Positions 44,518 to 54,345 are shown, numbered from the stretch's first letter. The stretch is DNA of 64,000 bases from Thalassospira alkalitolerans (GCF_002115745.1 NZ_JFKB01000010.1:1-64000); one strand, 5' to 3'. Translations and numbers: made by a program. Notes: generated from the letters alone by a model not told the origin.

Positions 44518-45012
44518 TCACGAGCCACTTAATCGCCGCGCCATTTTCCAGAATGTAGTGCGTTCAAAACCATCATGGATACCTTCACCTGCAACTTCAA
44601 ACCCGCGCGATTCAAAAAAGGCAACATTACCGACCAGCTCAATCCGCACATGAAGGCGCATGTTATCCTTACCTGCCTTTTTGGCATAATCGCAGGCTGT
44701 TTCGACGAGCAACTTGCCAATCCCGCCCCCCTTTAAGGCCGGATCAACCGCCAGCTTGTAAAGATAGGCATCTTTCCCGACATCTTCGACCCAGATCTGA
44801 CCAACCACACGCGCCGCAGCATCCTGTGCCAGAAACAGTTGATCGCGGGAAAATCGCCATTTAAGTTCGACAACATCCACCAACTTAGCCGAACTTGGTG
44901 GATCGACGATGTCGTCCTGATCGGCAAAGGCCGCTTGAAGAATATCGACAAGACGACCAAATGGCACAAGTGTGGGATCGGAAGGCGTGGTAATCTTGAT
45001 ATTGGTCGCCAT
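44518..45012 (-). CDS. GNAT-family N-acetyltransferase
   Basis: This 164-residue protein has the GNAT core: a central strand with AARVVGQIWVED, then YLYKLAVDPALKGGGIGKLLVETACDYAKKAG, which holds the acetyl-CoA pyrophosphate loop (GGGIGK), and a C-terminal FFESRGFEVAGEG. It transfers an acetyl group from acetyl-CoA to an amine that cannot be identified. It is convergent with the HxlR gene and divergent from accA. Confidence 0.88.
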   Translation of the reverse strand: MATNIKITTPSDPTLVPFGRLVDILQAAFADQDDIVDPPSSAKLVDVVELKWRFSRDQLFLAQDAAARVVGQIWVEDVGKDAYLYKLAVDPALKGGGIGKLLVETACDYAKKAGKDNMRLHVRIELVGNVAFFESRGFEVAGEGIHDGFERTTFWKMARRLSGS

Positions 45013-45171
45013 GGATTTCCATTTACAAATCTGTCACTGTGCGATGCGATAAAGATGATATTAAACCGTGCAAGGATCGAATTTCTATCCTCTAAGGTCC
45101 TCAGCCCTTGACGTAGCAGGTCGATCAACTATGTTCCGCCAAATTGTTTCCCAGCCGGATATGATGCCCTG

Positions 45172-46128
45172 ATGCATAACTTCCTGGATTTTGAAAAGCC
45201 GATCGCCGAACTCGAAGGCAAGATCGAAGAATTGCGCCACCTGACCGGCGATGATGAAGTCAACATCACCGATGAAGTGGCACGTCTGCAGGATAAGCTG
45301 ACCAAACTGCTGCAAGGCACCTATGGCAAGCTGACCGCATGGCAAAAAACGCAGGTCGCCCGTCATCCGGACCGACCACATTTCATCGACTATGTCGAAC
45401 ATCTGTTTGATGACTTTACCCCGCTTGCCGGTGATCGCCTTTTTGGCGAGGACGAAGCCATCATTGGTGGTTTGGCACGTCTGCAAGGTCGCAGCGTGAT
45501 GGTGATTGGTCATGAAAAGGGCCGCGACACCGAATCCCGTGTGAAACACAATTTCGGCATGGCAAAGCCTGAAGGCTATCGCAAGTCGATCCGCCTGATG
45601 CGCATGGCTGAACGTTTTGGCATTCCTGTCGTAACGCTGGTGGATACCGCCGGTGCTTTCCCGGGTGCCGATGCCGAGGCCCGCGGACAATCCGAAGCCA
45701 TTGCACGGTCGATCGAAACCTGCCTTGATATCAAGGTCCCGCTGATTTCGGTCATCATTGGCGAAGGTGGCTCTGGCGGGGCGATTGCTCTGGCGGTTGC
45801 CAATACGGTCCTGATGCTTGAAAACTCGATCTATTCAGTTATCTCGCCGGAAGGCTGTGCCTCTATCCTGTGGCGCTCTGGCGATGAAGCCAAAACAGCC
45901 GCCGAAGCATTGCGCCTTACAGCGCAGGATCTTCAGCAGCTTGGCGTGATCGATGATATCATCACAGAACCGCTTGGTGGTGCCCAGCGCGCGCCGGTTG
46001 ATACCTGCAAACGCGTTGGCGATGCGATCATCAAGGCCCTGCAAGGCATGGATAATATCGAAGGTGGCGTCCTTAAAGCGCGCCGTCGCGACAAATTCCT
46101 TGATATGGGCCGCCACGGCCTGAACTGA
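45172..46128 (+). CDS. accA: Acetyl-CoA carboxylase carboxyltransferase subunit alpha
   Basis: This 318-residue AccA starts [21 protein letters not shown]. It carries [56 protein letters not shown] and [12 protein letters not shown], the biotin/CoA-binding hallmarks of the alpha subunit. With AccD it transfers carboxyl from biotin to acetyl-CoA to start fatty-acid synthesis. Length is the standard. It is monocistronic here and followed by a terminator. Confidence 0.97.
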   Translation: MHNFLDFEKPIAELEGKIEELRHLTGDDEVNITDEVARLQDKLTKLLQGTYGKLTAWQKTQVARHPDRPHFIDYVEHLFDDFTPLAGDRLFGEDEAIIGGLARLQGRSVMVIGHEKGRDTESRVKHNFGMAKPEGYRKSIRLMRMAERFGIPVVTLVDTAGAFPGADAEARGQSEAIARSIETCLDIKVPLISVIIGEGGSGGAIALAVANTVLMLENSIYSVISPEGCASILWRSGDEAKTAAEALRLTAQDLQQLGVIDDIITEPLGGAQRAPVDTCKRVGDAIIKALQGMDNIEGGVLKARRRDKFLDMGRHGLN

Positions 46129-46768
46129 TTTATTTTGCGGGGCGCATTTGCCAGATTGGCTAATTGCGCCCCGTTTGTTTTACCAGCACAAAATGCCCCG
46201 TCGTTTTCCACTGGCGCCTCGTTTCCGCAATCAATGGAAACCCGGGATACATACGCTAGACAGGGAAAGTCATTTGACTCAGGAAGCCACAATTAAGCGA
46301 TCCTCTCTGATCGCAGTTTCCAACTGAATTCAATCATCCATTGATACCAAATCGCAAATGAGAATCGCTGCCCCCGTTTCCCGTCTTGATGCATGACCAC
46401 GGTCGTTTTCGGCATAATCCGACCTGATGCAATCGTTATCCTGTGGAACCTTGCCCGCCCCTTTATATTTGGGATTATATCGTCTGCATCAAATTTAAAG
46501 AAACCACAGACTCGCAGTATGCTCGACTTCGCCTCTGCTGAAATCCTGCGGAATTTATAGGGTTTGTGCATCAAAGCCAGACGATTGGAATATGATTAAC
46601 GAGATCCCCCATCGTGATGCAAATTCGGCAAACCGCCCCACATGCCTTGTTGAACCAAAGGTCAGATCATTCCTTTAGACGTGAAAATTAGCCTTTTCCA
46701 CTCAAAGGGGGTGGCTCTTTGGCACAAATCTCGTCTAATCTTTTGACAAAATGTCGGGAGATCGGGGA
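46129..46768. other. 640-bp gap after accA
   Basis: The left end holds the accA terminator and the right end should hold the promoter of the metallo-hydrolase unit. A 93-residue minus-strand frame (46293-46574) has no recognised family and ordinary random-looking composition, so I do not call it a gene. I see no RNA gene or repeat. Confidence 0.45.
46138..46173 (+). terminator. Terminator after accA
   Basis: CGGGGCGCA and TGCGCCCCG form a perfect 9-bp stem with an 18-nt loop, followed by TTTGTTTT, 9 bp past the accA stop. Confidence 0.85.
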
Positions 46769-47548
46769 ATGAAGCTTACTTTTGCGGGGACAGGTTCGGC
46801 ATTCTGCATGGCGGCTGACAACTTTCAGAGCAATATGGTTCTGGAAGTCGAACAGCCCGGCAGCGACCAACCGGCGCGCTTGTTGATTGACTGCGGTTCA
46901 GATGCACGGCACTCGCTGCGCAATCTGGGCCACATGCCCAATGACTTTGATGCCGTCTATATCAGCCATCTGCATTCAGACCATATCGGTGGACTCGAAT
47001 GGATGGCATTTGCCAATTATTTCATTTTCGAAGGCCATCGCGTAAAGCTTCTGGCAGTTCATGAACTGATAGATCCATTATGGGAACACAGCCTGCGCGG
47101 CGGATTGGAAATCAGCGACAAGGGCAATAGTTGCCTGTCGTCCTATTTCGATGTTCAATCCCTAACTCCAAAAGACGGTTTCGACTGGCAGGAAATGCAT
47201 TTCGATGTGATACCTGTTGAACATGTTGTGACGACACAAAACACCATGATGTCCTATGCTTTGTTTGGGCATGGAAAAAATAAAAGCTTTTTCCTGACAA
47301 CGGATGCGATCTTCAATCGTGATGCCCATATGCCATTGTATCGTAAGGCGGATATCATTTTTCAGGATTGCGAACTTGGCCCACGCCATTCCGGCGTGCA
47401 TGCCCATTACGAACAACTTGTGACCCTGCCTGCCGAAATCAAAGCCAAAATGTGGCTCTATCACTATCAGGCTTATGCCAAGCCGGATGCGGTTGCCGAT
47501 GGCTTTTGCGGTTTTATCGAACCGGGCCAAAGTTTCGACCTTGGCTAG
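46769..47548 (+). CDS. Metallo-beta-lactamase-fold hydrolase
   Basis: This 259-residue protein begins MKLTFAGTGSAFCM. It has the metal motif HLHSDHIGG with His67, His69, Asp71 and His72, further ligands in IPVEHVVTTQ and LTTDAIFN, and a late HYEQ. The opening and layout resemble the RNase Z/cyclic-nucleotide phosphodiesterase side of the superfamily more than lactamases, but the substrate is not known. The ATG at 46769 has GGGAG eight bases upstream. It ends 85 bp before a giant ABC gene that carries a cyclic-nucleotide-binding domain, and the two are probably co-transcribed. Confidence 0.82.
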   Translation: MKLTFAGTGSAFCMAADNFQSNMVLEVEQPGSDQPARLLIDCGSDARHSLRNLGHMPNDFDAVYISHLHSDHIGGLEWMAFANYFIFEGHRVKLLAVHELIDPLWEHSLRGGLEISDKGNSCLSSYFDVQSLTPKDGFDWQEMHFDVIPVEHVVTTQNTMMSYALFGHGKNKSFFLTTDAIFNRDAHMPLYRKADIIFQDCELGPRHSGVHAHYEQLVTLPAEIKAKMWLYHYQAYAKPDAVADGFCGFIEPGQSFDLG

Positions 47549-47633
47549 GGCAAGACAAGCCGGGTAAGGTTCACGTCAAAACGAGCAATCGGGGTCACAA
47601 TCATGTGCGCCCGAAAAAAAACGGGACCAGTGA

Positions 47634-50600
47634 ATGCCGAATTCGGTTTTTGCCTATATCTGGCGCCACAGCAGCACCCAGCAAATCATCCTGACCGCAA
47701 TCACGATGCTTTCATTTCCATTTCTGTACTATTCGCTGGATTTGCCGAAACTGATTGTCAACGAAGCCATCGGTGGCGCGGGCGAACCTTATGACATTCT
47801 TGGCATAGAACTGAACCAAATCGAATATCTGTTCACCTTGTCGGGCATTTTTCTGGCATTGGTGTTCGTAAATGGCGGGTTCAAATATTTCATCAACGTC
47901 TATGTCGGCGTGATGTCTGAACGGCTGTTGCGTCGGTTGCGCTATACCCTGTTTGAACGAGTTCTGCGTTTTCCATTGCCGCATTTCCGCAAAACCAGCC
48001 AAGGCGAAATCGTTTCCATGATCACGGCCGAAGCCGAACCGCTGGGCGGTTTCTTTGGCGAAGCCTTTTCACTGCCTTTGTATCAGGGCGGTATGCTGAT
48101 CACGATCACGGCCTTTATCTTTATTCAGGACCCATTGATGGGGTTGGCCGCCATTTCATTCTATCCGCTGCAAGGGTATCTGATCCCGAAATTGCAACGC
48201 CGAGTTAACCTTCTGGGCAAACAACGCGTTCAGAATGTACGTCGCATGTCCGAACATATCGGCGAAATCGTTGCCGGGGCGACCGACATTCGAGCCCACG
48301 AAACCCAAGGATTTGAACTTACCCACTTCACCCAACGTCTGGGCCGGGTGTTTGAAATCCGCAAGGAAATCTATTTCCGCAAATTCTTTATCAAATTTCT
48401 GAACAACTTCATCGCCCAGATCACACCATTCTTCTTCTATTCAATTGGTGGCTATCTGGTGATCATTGGCGACCTTAGCTTTGGGGCACTTGTTGCTGCT
48501 CTTGCCGCCTACAAGGATATGTCCGCCCCATGGAAAGAACTGCTGGCCTATTATCAGCGTCTTGCCGATGCACGGATCAAATATGACCAATTATACGAAC
48601 AATTCGAATTACCCGATCTTGATCACGAACATCAACTTTTAGCCCCGCTATCTGATCCGCTAAGCGGTCCGCTGGACGTTGCAGCCCTGTCCTGGGTCGA
48701 CGACGATGGCACGCGCGTTGTCGAGAACGTATCTTTCAATATGCCATTACCCGGCACGGCCCTTTTGACCGGATCCGCTGACAGTGGGAAATCCCAGCTT
48801 GCCCGTTTAATCGCGCGTATCCTGATCCCGACGAATGGGCGCATCCAGTTCCGTGATGCCAATGCCGCTGAAATACCAGCCCCGGTCATTGGTCAGCGCC
48901 TCGCCTATATTGGCAGTGACGCCTATCTGTTTAACGGCACCATCGCTGATAACCTGTTTTATGGCCTTAAACATCGCCCGATCATTATTGATCAGACCGA
49001 TGAACAGAAAGCCGACAAAAAAGACACCGATGGAAAAGACAGTGACGACAGCCAGACATCAAAAGAACTGACCTTGCCGTTACCGAAATTTGTCGAAACC
49101 ATTGAAATTACCGACCCGACCGAACTGCCCTGGCGCCTGACCCGTGACATGTATGACGAAATCAACCTGTCCGGAAACATCCCGCATGATCCAGCCGCTG
49201 AATGGATTGATTACCTGGGTCCGGGATTCCAGTCGATAGACGAGCTTAAGGTCGAATTGATGCAGTTACTCGGTGTTGTGCATCTGGACCGCGACATTTA
49301 CCGCATCGGCCTGCAGCGCCGGATCAATCCCAAGGAACGTCCGGATCTGGTCGAAGCCGTTCTGGCCGCCCGTCCGAAACTGAAAGAAATTCTGGCCCAG
49401 CGCGGTCTGTCCGATCTGGTCGAGCCCTATGACATTGATCGCTATAACGACAATGCACCAGTCGGCGTCAACCTTCTTTTTGGTGCGCCGACCCGGACCG
49501 ATTTTGAACGAACCGAATTCCTTGCCCATCCCTATATGCAGCAAACTCTGCGCGACACCGGCCTTTATGACGTCATGATCCGTATCGGGCGCGATACGCT
49601 TGATCTGATGATCGAACTGTTTACCGGTTTGCCGCCCGGGCATGAATTTTTTGATCGCTACAGCTTTGTCTCGGCAGATGAACTACCTGACGTCAAGGCC
49701 ATGCTTAAACGTACCGAAGGTCTTTCAGTCGATGACATTCGACAAGAAGATCGCCTGCGCCTGCTTGATATTGCAATGAACTTGACCCCGGCGCGGCACC
49801 GTTTGCGGGTGATCGATGATGAATTCCGCCAACTGGTCCTGAAAGCCCGTCCGAAATTCCATGAACGCCTACCCGACGATATTTCCGGCCTCATCGACTT
49901 CTTTAAAGTCGATGAATATGCCGCGGCGGCACCTGTGCTGGACAACCTTTTGTTTGGTCGATTTGCCTATGGCCGCGCAAATTCCGAAGAACGCGTTGGC
50001 GAAGTCCTGTTTGAAATTGCCCATGACGGTGGATTATACGAAGCCCTTGTCGCACTGGGCCTTGAAAGTCAGGTCGGAGTTGGCGGCAGCCGTATTTCGC
50101 AAAGCCTGCGTCAGAAAATCGCACTGGTCCGTGCTCTGATTAAAAACCCGGACCTTGTGATCGTGGACGAAGCCTTATCGGCACTTGACCGTGAGACACG
50201 TGAACAAGTGTTGTCCTATCTGACCGAACACGCTGAACAACGCAGCGTCATCTGGGTTGACGATGATAACAGTCATAGCGAACGGTTTGGCACCTACCTG
50301 CATATGTCAAATGGCAAGCTGGTCAAACGCCAAAGCCATACCGCAGACGACACCGTCACCGAGGAAATCGAAGAAATCGCAGCTGATTCCAATGAAGTCA
50401 GCGATGGTAGCATCGAACAAGAAGTTCGTTTGTTGCGCACCATTCCGCTATTTGCCGGACTGGATGCCAGCGTGGTCAAATTGCTTGCCTTTACCAGCCC
50501 GCGTTTGACCTTCAAACGTGGCGAGGTTCTCGTCAAGCAAGGTGATCCGGGGGATGCGGCTTATATCGTGATTTCCGGTCGCGGAGAAATCTGGCTAACC

Positions 50601-50852
50601 ACCGAAGAGGCCAAAACCATTAAACTGCGTGACGTTGAACCCAAGGAAGTCATCGGTGAAATCGCCCTTTTGGTCGATGCACCACGTTCTGCCACCATTC
50701 GCGCAGTAGAAGAAATGACGGTTCTTAAACTCGACAAAAACGAATTCCTTGGCCTTGTCCGACAGGATCAGGCGGTTGCCGTTCAGCTGATACGCGTCCT
50801 GGCACAACGTGTTGATGCCACAACCAAACAACTTACCAACCGCAATGGCTGA
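47634..50852 (+). CDS. ABC exporter with large NBD insertion and C-terminal cyclic-nucleotide-binding domain
   Basis: This is a 1072-residue protein. An ABC membrane domain (about 55-315, GGFKYFINVYVGVMSERLLRRLR and following helices) is followed by a nucleotide-binding domain. Walker A is GSADSGKS at 380-387. The Q-loop region ends YIGSDAYLFNGTIADNLFYG. Then come about 330 extra residues, including an Asp/Lys-rich linker and two further NLLFG-like segments. The signature position reads ISQSLRQK near 820 and Walker B is LVIVDEALSALD near 840. Residues about 935-1065 form a cNMP-binding domain (KRGEVLVKQGDPGDAAYIVISG, IGEIALLVDAPRSATIRA). Usual exporters are about 600 residues. Transported substrate is unknown; the cNMP domain suggests nucleotide-gated transport, but such domains may also be structural. 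Confidence 0.88.
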   Translation: MPNSVFAYIWRHSSTQQIILTAITMLSFPFLYYSLDLPKLIVNEAIGGAGEPYDILGIELNQIEYLFTLSGIFLALVFVNGGFKYFINVYVGVMSERLLRRLRYTLFERVLRFPLPHFRKTSQGEIVSMITAEAEPLGGFFGEAFSLPLYQGGMLITITAFIFIQDPLMGLAAISFYPLQGYLIPKLQRRVNLLGKQRVQNVRRMSEHIGEIVAGATDIRAHETQGFELTHFTQRLGRVFEIRKEIYFRKFFIKFLNNFIAQITPFFFYSIGGYLVIIGDLSFGALVAALAAYKDMSAPWKELLAYYQRLADARIKYDQLYEQFELPDLDHEHQLLAPLSDPLSGPLDVAALSWVDDDGTRVVENVSFNMPLPGTALLTGSADSGKSQLARLIARILIPTNGRIQFRDANAAEIPAPVIGQRLAYIGSDAYLFNGTIADNLFYGLKHRPIIIDQTDEQKADKKDTDGKDSDDSQTSKELTLPLPKFVETIEITDPTELPWRLTRDMYDEINLSGNIPHDPAAEWIDYLGPGFQSIDELKVELMQLLGVVHLDRDIYRIGLQRRINPKERPDLVEAVLAARPKLKEILAQRGLSDLVEPYDIDRYNDNAPVGVNLLFGAPTRTDFERTEFLAHPYMQQTLRDTGLYDVMIRIGRDTLDLMIELFTGLPPGHEFFDRYSFVSADELPDVKAMLKRTEGLSVDDIRQEDRLRLLDIAMNLTPARHRLRVIDDEFRQLVLKARPKFHERLPDDISGLIDFFKVDEYAAAAPVLDNLLFGRFAYGRANSEERVGEVLFEIAHDGGLYEALVALGLESQVGVGGSRISQSLRQKIALVRALIKNPDLVIVDEALSALDRETREQVLSYLTEHAEQRSVIWVDDDNSHSERFGTYLHMSNGKLVKRQSHTADDTVTEEIEEIAADSNEVSDGSIEQEVRLLRTIPLFAGLDASVVKLLAFTSPRLTFKRGEVLVKQGDPGDAAYIVISGRGEIWLTTEEAKTIKLRDVEPKEVIGEIALLVDAPRSATIRAVEEMTVLKLDKNEFLGLVRQDQAVAVQLIRVLAQRVDATTKQLTNRNG

Positions 50853-50876
50853 TCAATTGAATGTCTCGGACCCGCT

Positions 50877-51125
50877 ATGAATAAAATTGCCTCGATCATT
50901 ATTGCCGCTGTCTTTGCCATTATCGTACTTGGCGGATTAGCGGCATTGATCGGGGGCGGATTGTTGGGCGCAATTGCGTTTATCATCGGCATTCCGGTTG
51001 CCTTCCCGATGTCGACCAGCATTGTTATCCTGTTCTTTGCTGTGGTCATTGTTCGGACCATGATCGAAAAACGTCGCGAACTCCGGGAAATGCGCGCATT
51101 TCTGCGCGATGGCGACGATAATTAA
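50877..51125 (+). CDS. Small two-helix membrane protein
   Basis: This 82-residue protein has two long hydrophobic segments (about 5-40 and 45-60) rich in Ile, Ala and Gly, and a charged end EKRRELREMRAFLRDGDDN. It starts 24 bp after the ABC/cNMP gene on the same strand, so it is probably the third member of that unit, perhaps a small accessory subunit. I do not recognise the family. Confidence 0.65.
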   Translation: MNKIASIIIAAVFAIIVLGGLAALIGGGLLGAIAFIIGIPVAFPMSTSIVILFFAVVIVRTMIEKRRELREMRAFLRDGDDN

Positions 51126-51312
51126 TCATGTGACCATCCCTATCCGGTATCCGGTGCAGAAGAAATATCCGCTTTTATGCGGCTCCCGCCAAAAAAAACG
51201 CATCAAATAGCTCCGAGTTCGGAGACCTCCTCTGCCACCTTGTTGATAGCCTCCTTGCAGTTCAACAAGCGGGCTGACGCCAATCGTGCGGCCCGGTTTC
51301 AAGGAGGTTTCC

Positions 51313-52806
51313 ATGACGGCACAACTTAAGGAACAGCGTTGCGTGTCGTTAAGTCAGCTTTCCGATTTACGATTGCTGCGCGAATACGCCTATATCGATG
51401 GTCGCTGGTGTTCGGCCGATAATCGTCAGATTATCGAAGTCACCAACCCGTTTGATGGTGCGTTTCTGGGAACCGTTCCCAATATGGGCGCTTCTGAAAC
51501 CCGTCAGGCCGTTGATGCCGCAAAGGCCGCATTCCCGGCATGGGCCGCCCTTTTGCCACAGGATCGTGCCACACGCCTTCACCGCTGGCATGACCTGTTG
51601 ATTGAAAACAAAGAAGACCTTGCTCTTCTGATGACGCTTGAACAGGGCAAACCAATTTCGGAATCCCGCGGCGAGATTGATTACGCGGCAAGCTTTGTTG
51701 CGTTCTTTGCCGAAGAAGCAAAGCGGATGAATGTCGAAAACATTTCATCCCACCTGCCCAACCGGAACATGAGCCTAAAACGTGAGCCAATTGGCGTGAC
51801 CGCCGCCGTAACCCCGTGGAACTTCCCCTGTGCAATGATCACGCGCAAAGCAACCGCCGCCCTTGCCGCGGGTTGCACCATGATTGTCCGCCCGGCATCT
51901 GAAACACCATTTTCCGCCACGGCCCTGGCCGAACTTGCGGAACGTGCTGGTATTCCGGCCGGGGTCTTTAACGTTGTGACCGGCGACCCTGCCCCGGTGG
52001 TTGGCGAACTATGCCGCAACCCAATTGTCCGTGCGCTTTCCTTTACCGGTTCGACAGAGGTAGGACGTTTGCTTTTGTCGCAGGGCGCACAGACGATCAA
52101 AAAGATGTCGATGGAATTGGGTGGCCACGCACCGTTCATCCTGTTCCCGGATATCGATCTGGACCAGGCCGTTGAACATGCGGTTGGCGCCAAATTCGCT
52201 ACCAGCGGACAAGATTGTCTGGCCGCAAACCGCATTTTTGTTCATCGCGATATCTATGATGCCTTTCTGGATAAATATGCCAAAGCGATTAGCGAATTGC
52301 ATGTCGGAAACGGCTTGGACGAAGGCACTGAAATTGGTCCGCTGATGCATGATCGTGCCGTTGCCAAATGTGCCGAACATGTCGAAGACGCCCGCGCCAA
52401 AGGTGCACGTGTTCTAATCGGCGGTACGAAAATGGGTGGATTGTTCTATGCCCCGACCCTTCTTGCAGATGTCACCGAAGACATGAAAATCTATCGCGAG
52501 GAAACATTTGGCCCGGTCGCACCAGTCATTCCGTTCGATACCGAAGAAGAAGTCATCAACCGCGCCAATGATAGCGAATATGGCCTTGCTGCTTATGTCT
52601 ATACCAGCAACCATGATCGCGCAGCGCGGGTATCAAACGCGCTTGAATATGGCATGATCGCGCTGAACTGCGTGAAGATCACCGGTGCCCCGGTCCCGTT
52701 TGGCGGGGTCAAACAGTCCGGTCTTGGCCGCGAAGGATCGCGCCACGGCCTCGAAGAATTTACCGAACTTAAATATGTCTGCGCGGCTTTTGCACCCCAG
52801 GCCTAG
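51313..52806 (+). CDS. Aldehyde dehydrogenase, semialdehyde type (candidate Ssd/DoeC of ectoine catabolism)
   Basis: This 497-residue NAD(P)-dependent aldehyde dehydrogenase has catalytic Cys302 in SGQDCLAANR and Glu268 in MELGGHAPFI, matching classic ALDH numbering. TPWNFPCAMITRK and GSTEVGRLLL form the cofactor site. It is closest in style to succinate-semialdehyde dehydrogenases (GabD). In known ectoine clusters an Ssd/DoeC enzyme oxidises aspartate-semialdehyde to aspartate, so its place beside an aminotransferase and the ectoine genes fits that role. The ATG at 51313 follows a perfect AGGAGG; the upstream frame has no support. The assignment of substrate is inference. Confidence 0.85.
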   Translation: MTAQLKEQRCVSLSQLSDLRLLREYAYIDGRWCSADNRQIIEVTNPFDGAFLGTVPNMGASETRQAVDAAKAAFPAWAALLPQDRATRLHRWHDLLIENKEDLALLMTLEQGKPISESRGEIDYAASFVAFFAEEAKRMNVENISSHLPNRNMSLKREPIGVTAAVTPWNFPCAMITRKATAALAAGCTMIVRPASETPFSATALAELAERAGIPAGVFNVVTGDPAPVVGELCRNPIVRALSFTGSTEVGRLLLSQGAQTIKKMSMELGGHAPFILFPDIDLDQAVEHAVGAKFATSGQDCLAANRIFVHRDIYDAFLDKYAKAISELHVGNGLDEGTEIGPLMHDRAVAKCAEHVEDARAKGARVLIGGTKMGGLFYAPTLLADVTEDMKIYREETFGPVAPVIPFDTEEEVINRANDSEYGLAAYVYTSNHDRAARVSNALEYGMIALNCVKITGAPVPFGGVKQSGLGREGSRHGLEEFTELKYVCAAFAPQA

Positions 52807-52860
52807 GGCCACCAGGCATTGCCGCGCATCCGACCACCGCATTCAAATGGGAGAAGAAAA

Positions 52861-54261
52861 ATGAATGTCATCAAAAACACCACCGCCGATCTGCAAGAAA
52901 TGGATCGTGCGCATTTCATGCACCCGTCAACCCATATGCGCCAGCATGCAGCAGGCGAAACGCCAAACCGCATCATCAATGGCGGCAAGGGTATCTATAT
53001 CCATGACACCGAAGGCAAACAGTCGCTTGATGCCTTTGCGGGCCTGTATTGCGTGAATGTCGGCTATGGCCGTACCGAGATTGCCGATGCAATCTACGCC
53101 CAAGCCAAAGAACTGGCCTATTACCATACCTATGTCGGGCATGGTAACGAGCCGATCATCCGTCTGTCGGACCGCATCATCAAATCGGCCCCCGAAGGCA
53201 TGCAGCGCGTCTATTACGGCATGTCAGGGTCAGATGCGAATGAAACCAACATCAAGCTGATCTGGTACTACAACAATATTCGCGGCCTGCCGCAGAAGAA
53301 AAAGATCATCTCGCGCTGGCGCGGATATCATGGTTCAGGGATCATGACCGGCAGCCTGACCGGCTTGGCTGCCTTCCACAACGCGTTTGATCTTCCACGC
53401 GCACCGATCCTTCATACCACTTGCCCGCATCATTACTGGAATGCCGAAGCCGGCGAAACCGAGGCCGAATTTGCCAAACGTTGCGCGGATGACCTTGAAA
53501 AAATGATCCTGCGCGAAGGCCCGGAAACCGTTGCGGCCTTTATCGGCGAACCGGTCATGGGTACGGGCGGCATCATCACCCCGCCAGAAGGATATTGGGA
53601 AGCCATCCAAAACGTCCTTAACAAATATGATGTGCTTTTGGTTGCGGATGAAGTTGTCACCGCGTTTGGCCGTACCGGCAGCTATTTCGGTTCCCAGCAT
53701 TACGGCATCAAACCGGATCTGATCACGATTGCCAAAGGTGTCACATCCGGTTATCTGCCGCTGTCAGGTGTGATCATCGGTGAACGCGTCTGGAAAGTTC
53801 TGGAACAGGGCTCGGACAAAATGGGCCCGATCGGCCATGGCTGGACCTATTCGGCCCACCCGGTCTGTGCCGCGGCGGCAAACGCCAATCTGGATATCGT
53901 CGATGGTGAAAACCTGACCGGTAATTCAGCTGAAACCGGTGGCTATTTCCAGAAACGCCTGCGCGAAACCTTTAACGATCATCCGCTGGTTGGCGAAGCA
54001 CGTGGGGTTGGCCTGATGGCAGCACTGGAATTCGTTGCCGACAAAACCAAAAAAGAGCGTTTTGATCCGAACGCAAAAATCGGTCCGCGCGTTTCCGCGG
54101 CCTGCTTTGAACGTGGCATGATCGCACGTGCCATGCCGCATGGCGATATCCTGGGCTTTGCGCCGCCGCTTTGCATCAACAAAGTCGAAATCGACAAGAT
54201 CATCGACATTGCCAAACAAGCTGTTGATGCCGTTGCAGATGAAGTTGCCGCAGGCAAGTAA
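52861..54261 (+). CDS. Class III PLP aminotransferase (candidate Atf/DoeD of ectoine catabolism)
   Basis: This 466-residue aminotransferase has the class III pattern: GLYCVNVGYGRTEIADAI, YYGMSGSDANETNIKL, RGYHGSG, VLLVADEVVTAFGRTG and LITIAKGVTSGYLPLSG with the PLP Lys292. Relatives are omega- or diaminobutyrate-type transaminases. In ectoine breakdown Atf/DoeD turns L-2,4-diaminobutyrate into aspartate-semialdehyde, which the adjacent ALDH could oxidise. The ATG at 52861 has GGGAGAAG upstream; only 54 bp separate it from the ALDH gene, so they form an operon. GABA or beta-alanine as substrate is an alternative. Confidence 0.85.
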   Translation: MNVIKNTTADLQEMDRAHFMHPSTHMRQHAAGETPNRIINGGKGIYIHDTEGKQSLDAFAGLYCVNVGYGRTEIADAIYAQAKELAYYHTYVGHGNEPIIRLSDRIIKSAPEGMQRVYYGMSGSDANETNIKLIWYYNNIRGLPQKKKIISRWRGYHGSGIMTGSLTGLAAFHNAFDLPRAPILHTTCPHHYWNAEAGETEAEFAKRCADDLEKMILREGPETVAAFIGEPVMGTGGIITPPEGYWEAIQNVLNKYDVLLVADEVVTAFGRTGSYFGSQHYGIKPDLITIAKGVTSGYLPLSGVIIGERVWKVLEQGSDKMGPIGHGWTYSAHPVCAAAANANLDIVDGENLTGNSAETGGYFQKRLRETFNDHPLVGEARGVGLMAALEFVADKTKKERFDPNAKIGPRVSAACFERGMIARAMPHGDILGFAPPLCINKVEIDKIIDIAKQAVDAVADEVAAGK

Positions 54262-54288
54262 TTCGACGTCTTTATCCCTTAAAATGAC

Positions 54289-54313
54289 AAAGGCCGGTTT
54301 TTGACCGGCCTTT
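54289..54313 (+). terminator. Rho-independent terminator after the aminotransferase gene
   Basis: AAAGGCCGGT and ACCGGCCTTT pair perfectly over 10 bp with a 5-nt loop and lead into GTTTTTA, closing the ALDH-aminotransferase operon. Confidence 0.9.
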
Positions 54314-54345
54314 GTTTTTATAACCTCGCAAGAGCGAGATCACGT

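Noticed and set aside
46293-46574. 93-residue minus-strand frame in the gap after accA
   Set aside because: No recognised family, no convincing ribosome site and random-looking composition; kept only as a note in the gap entry.
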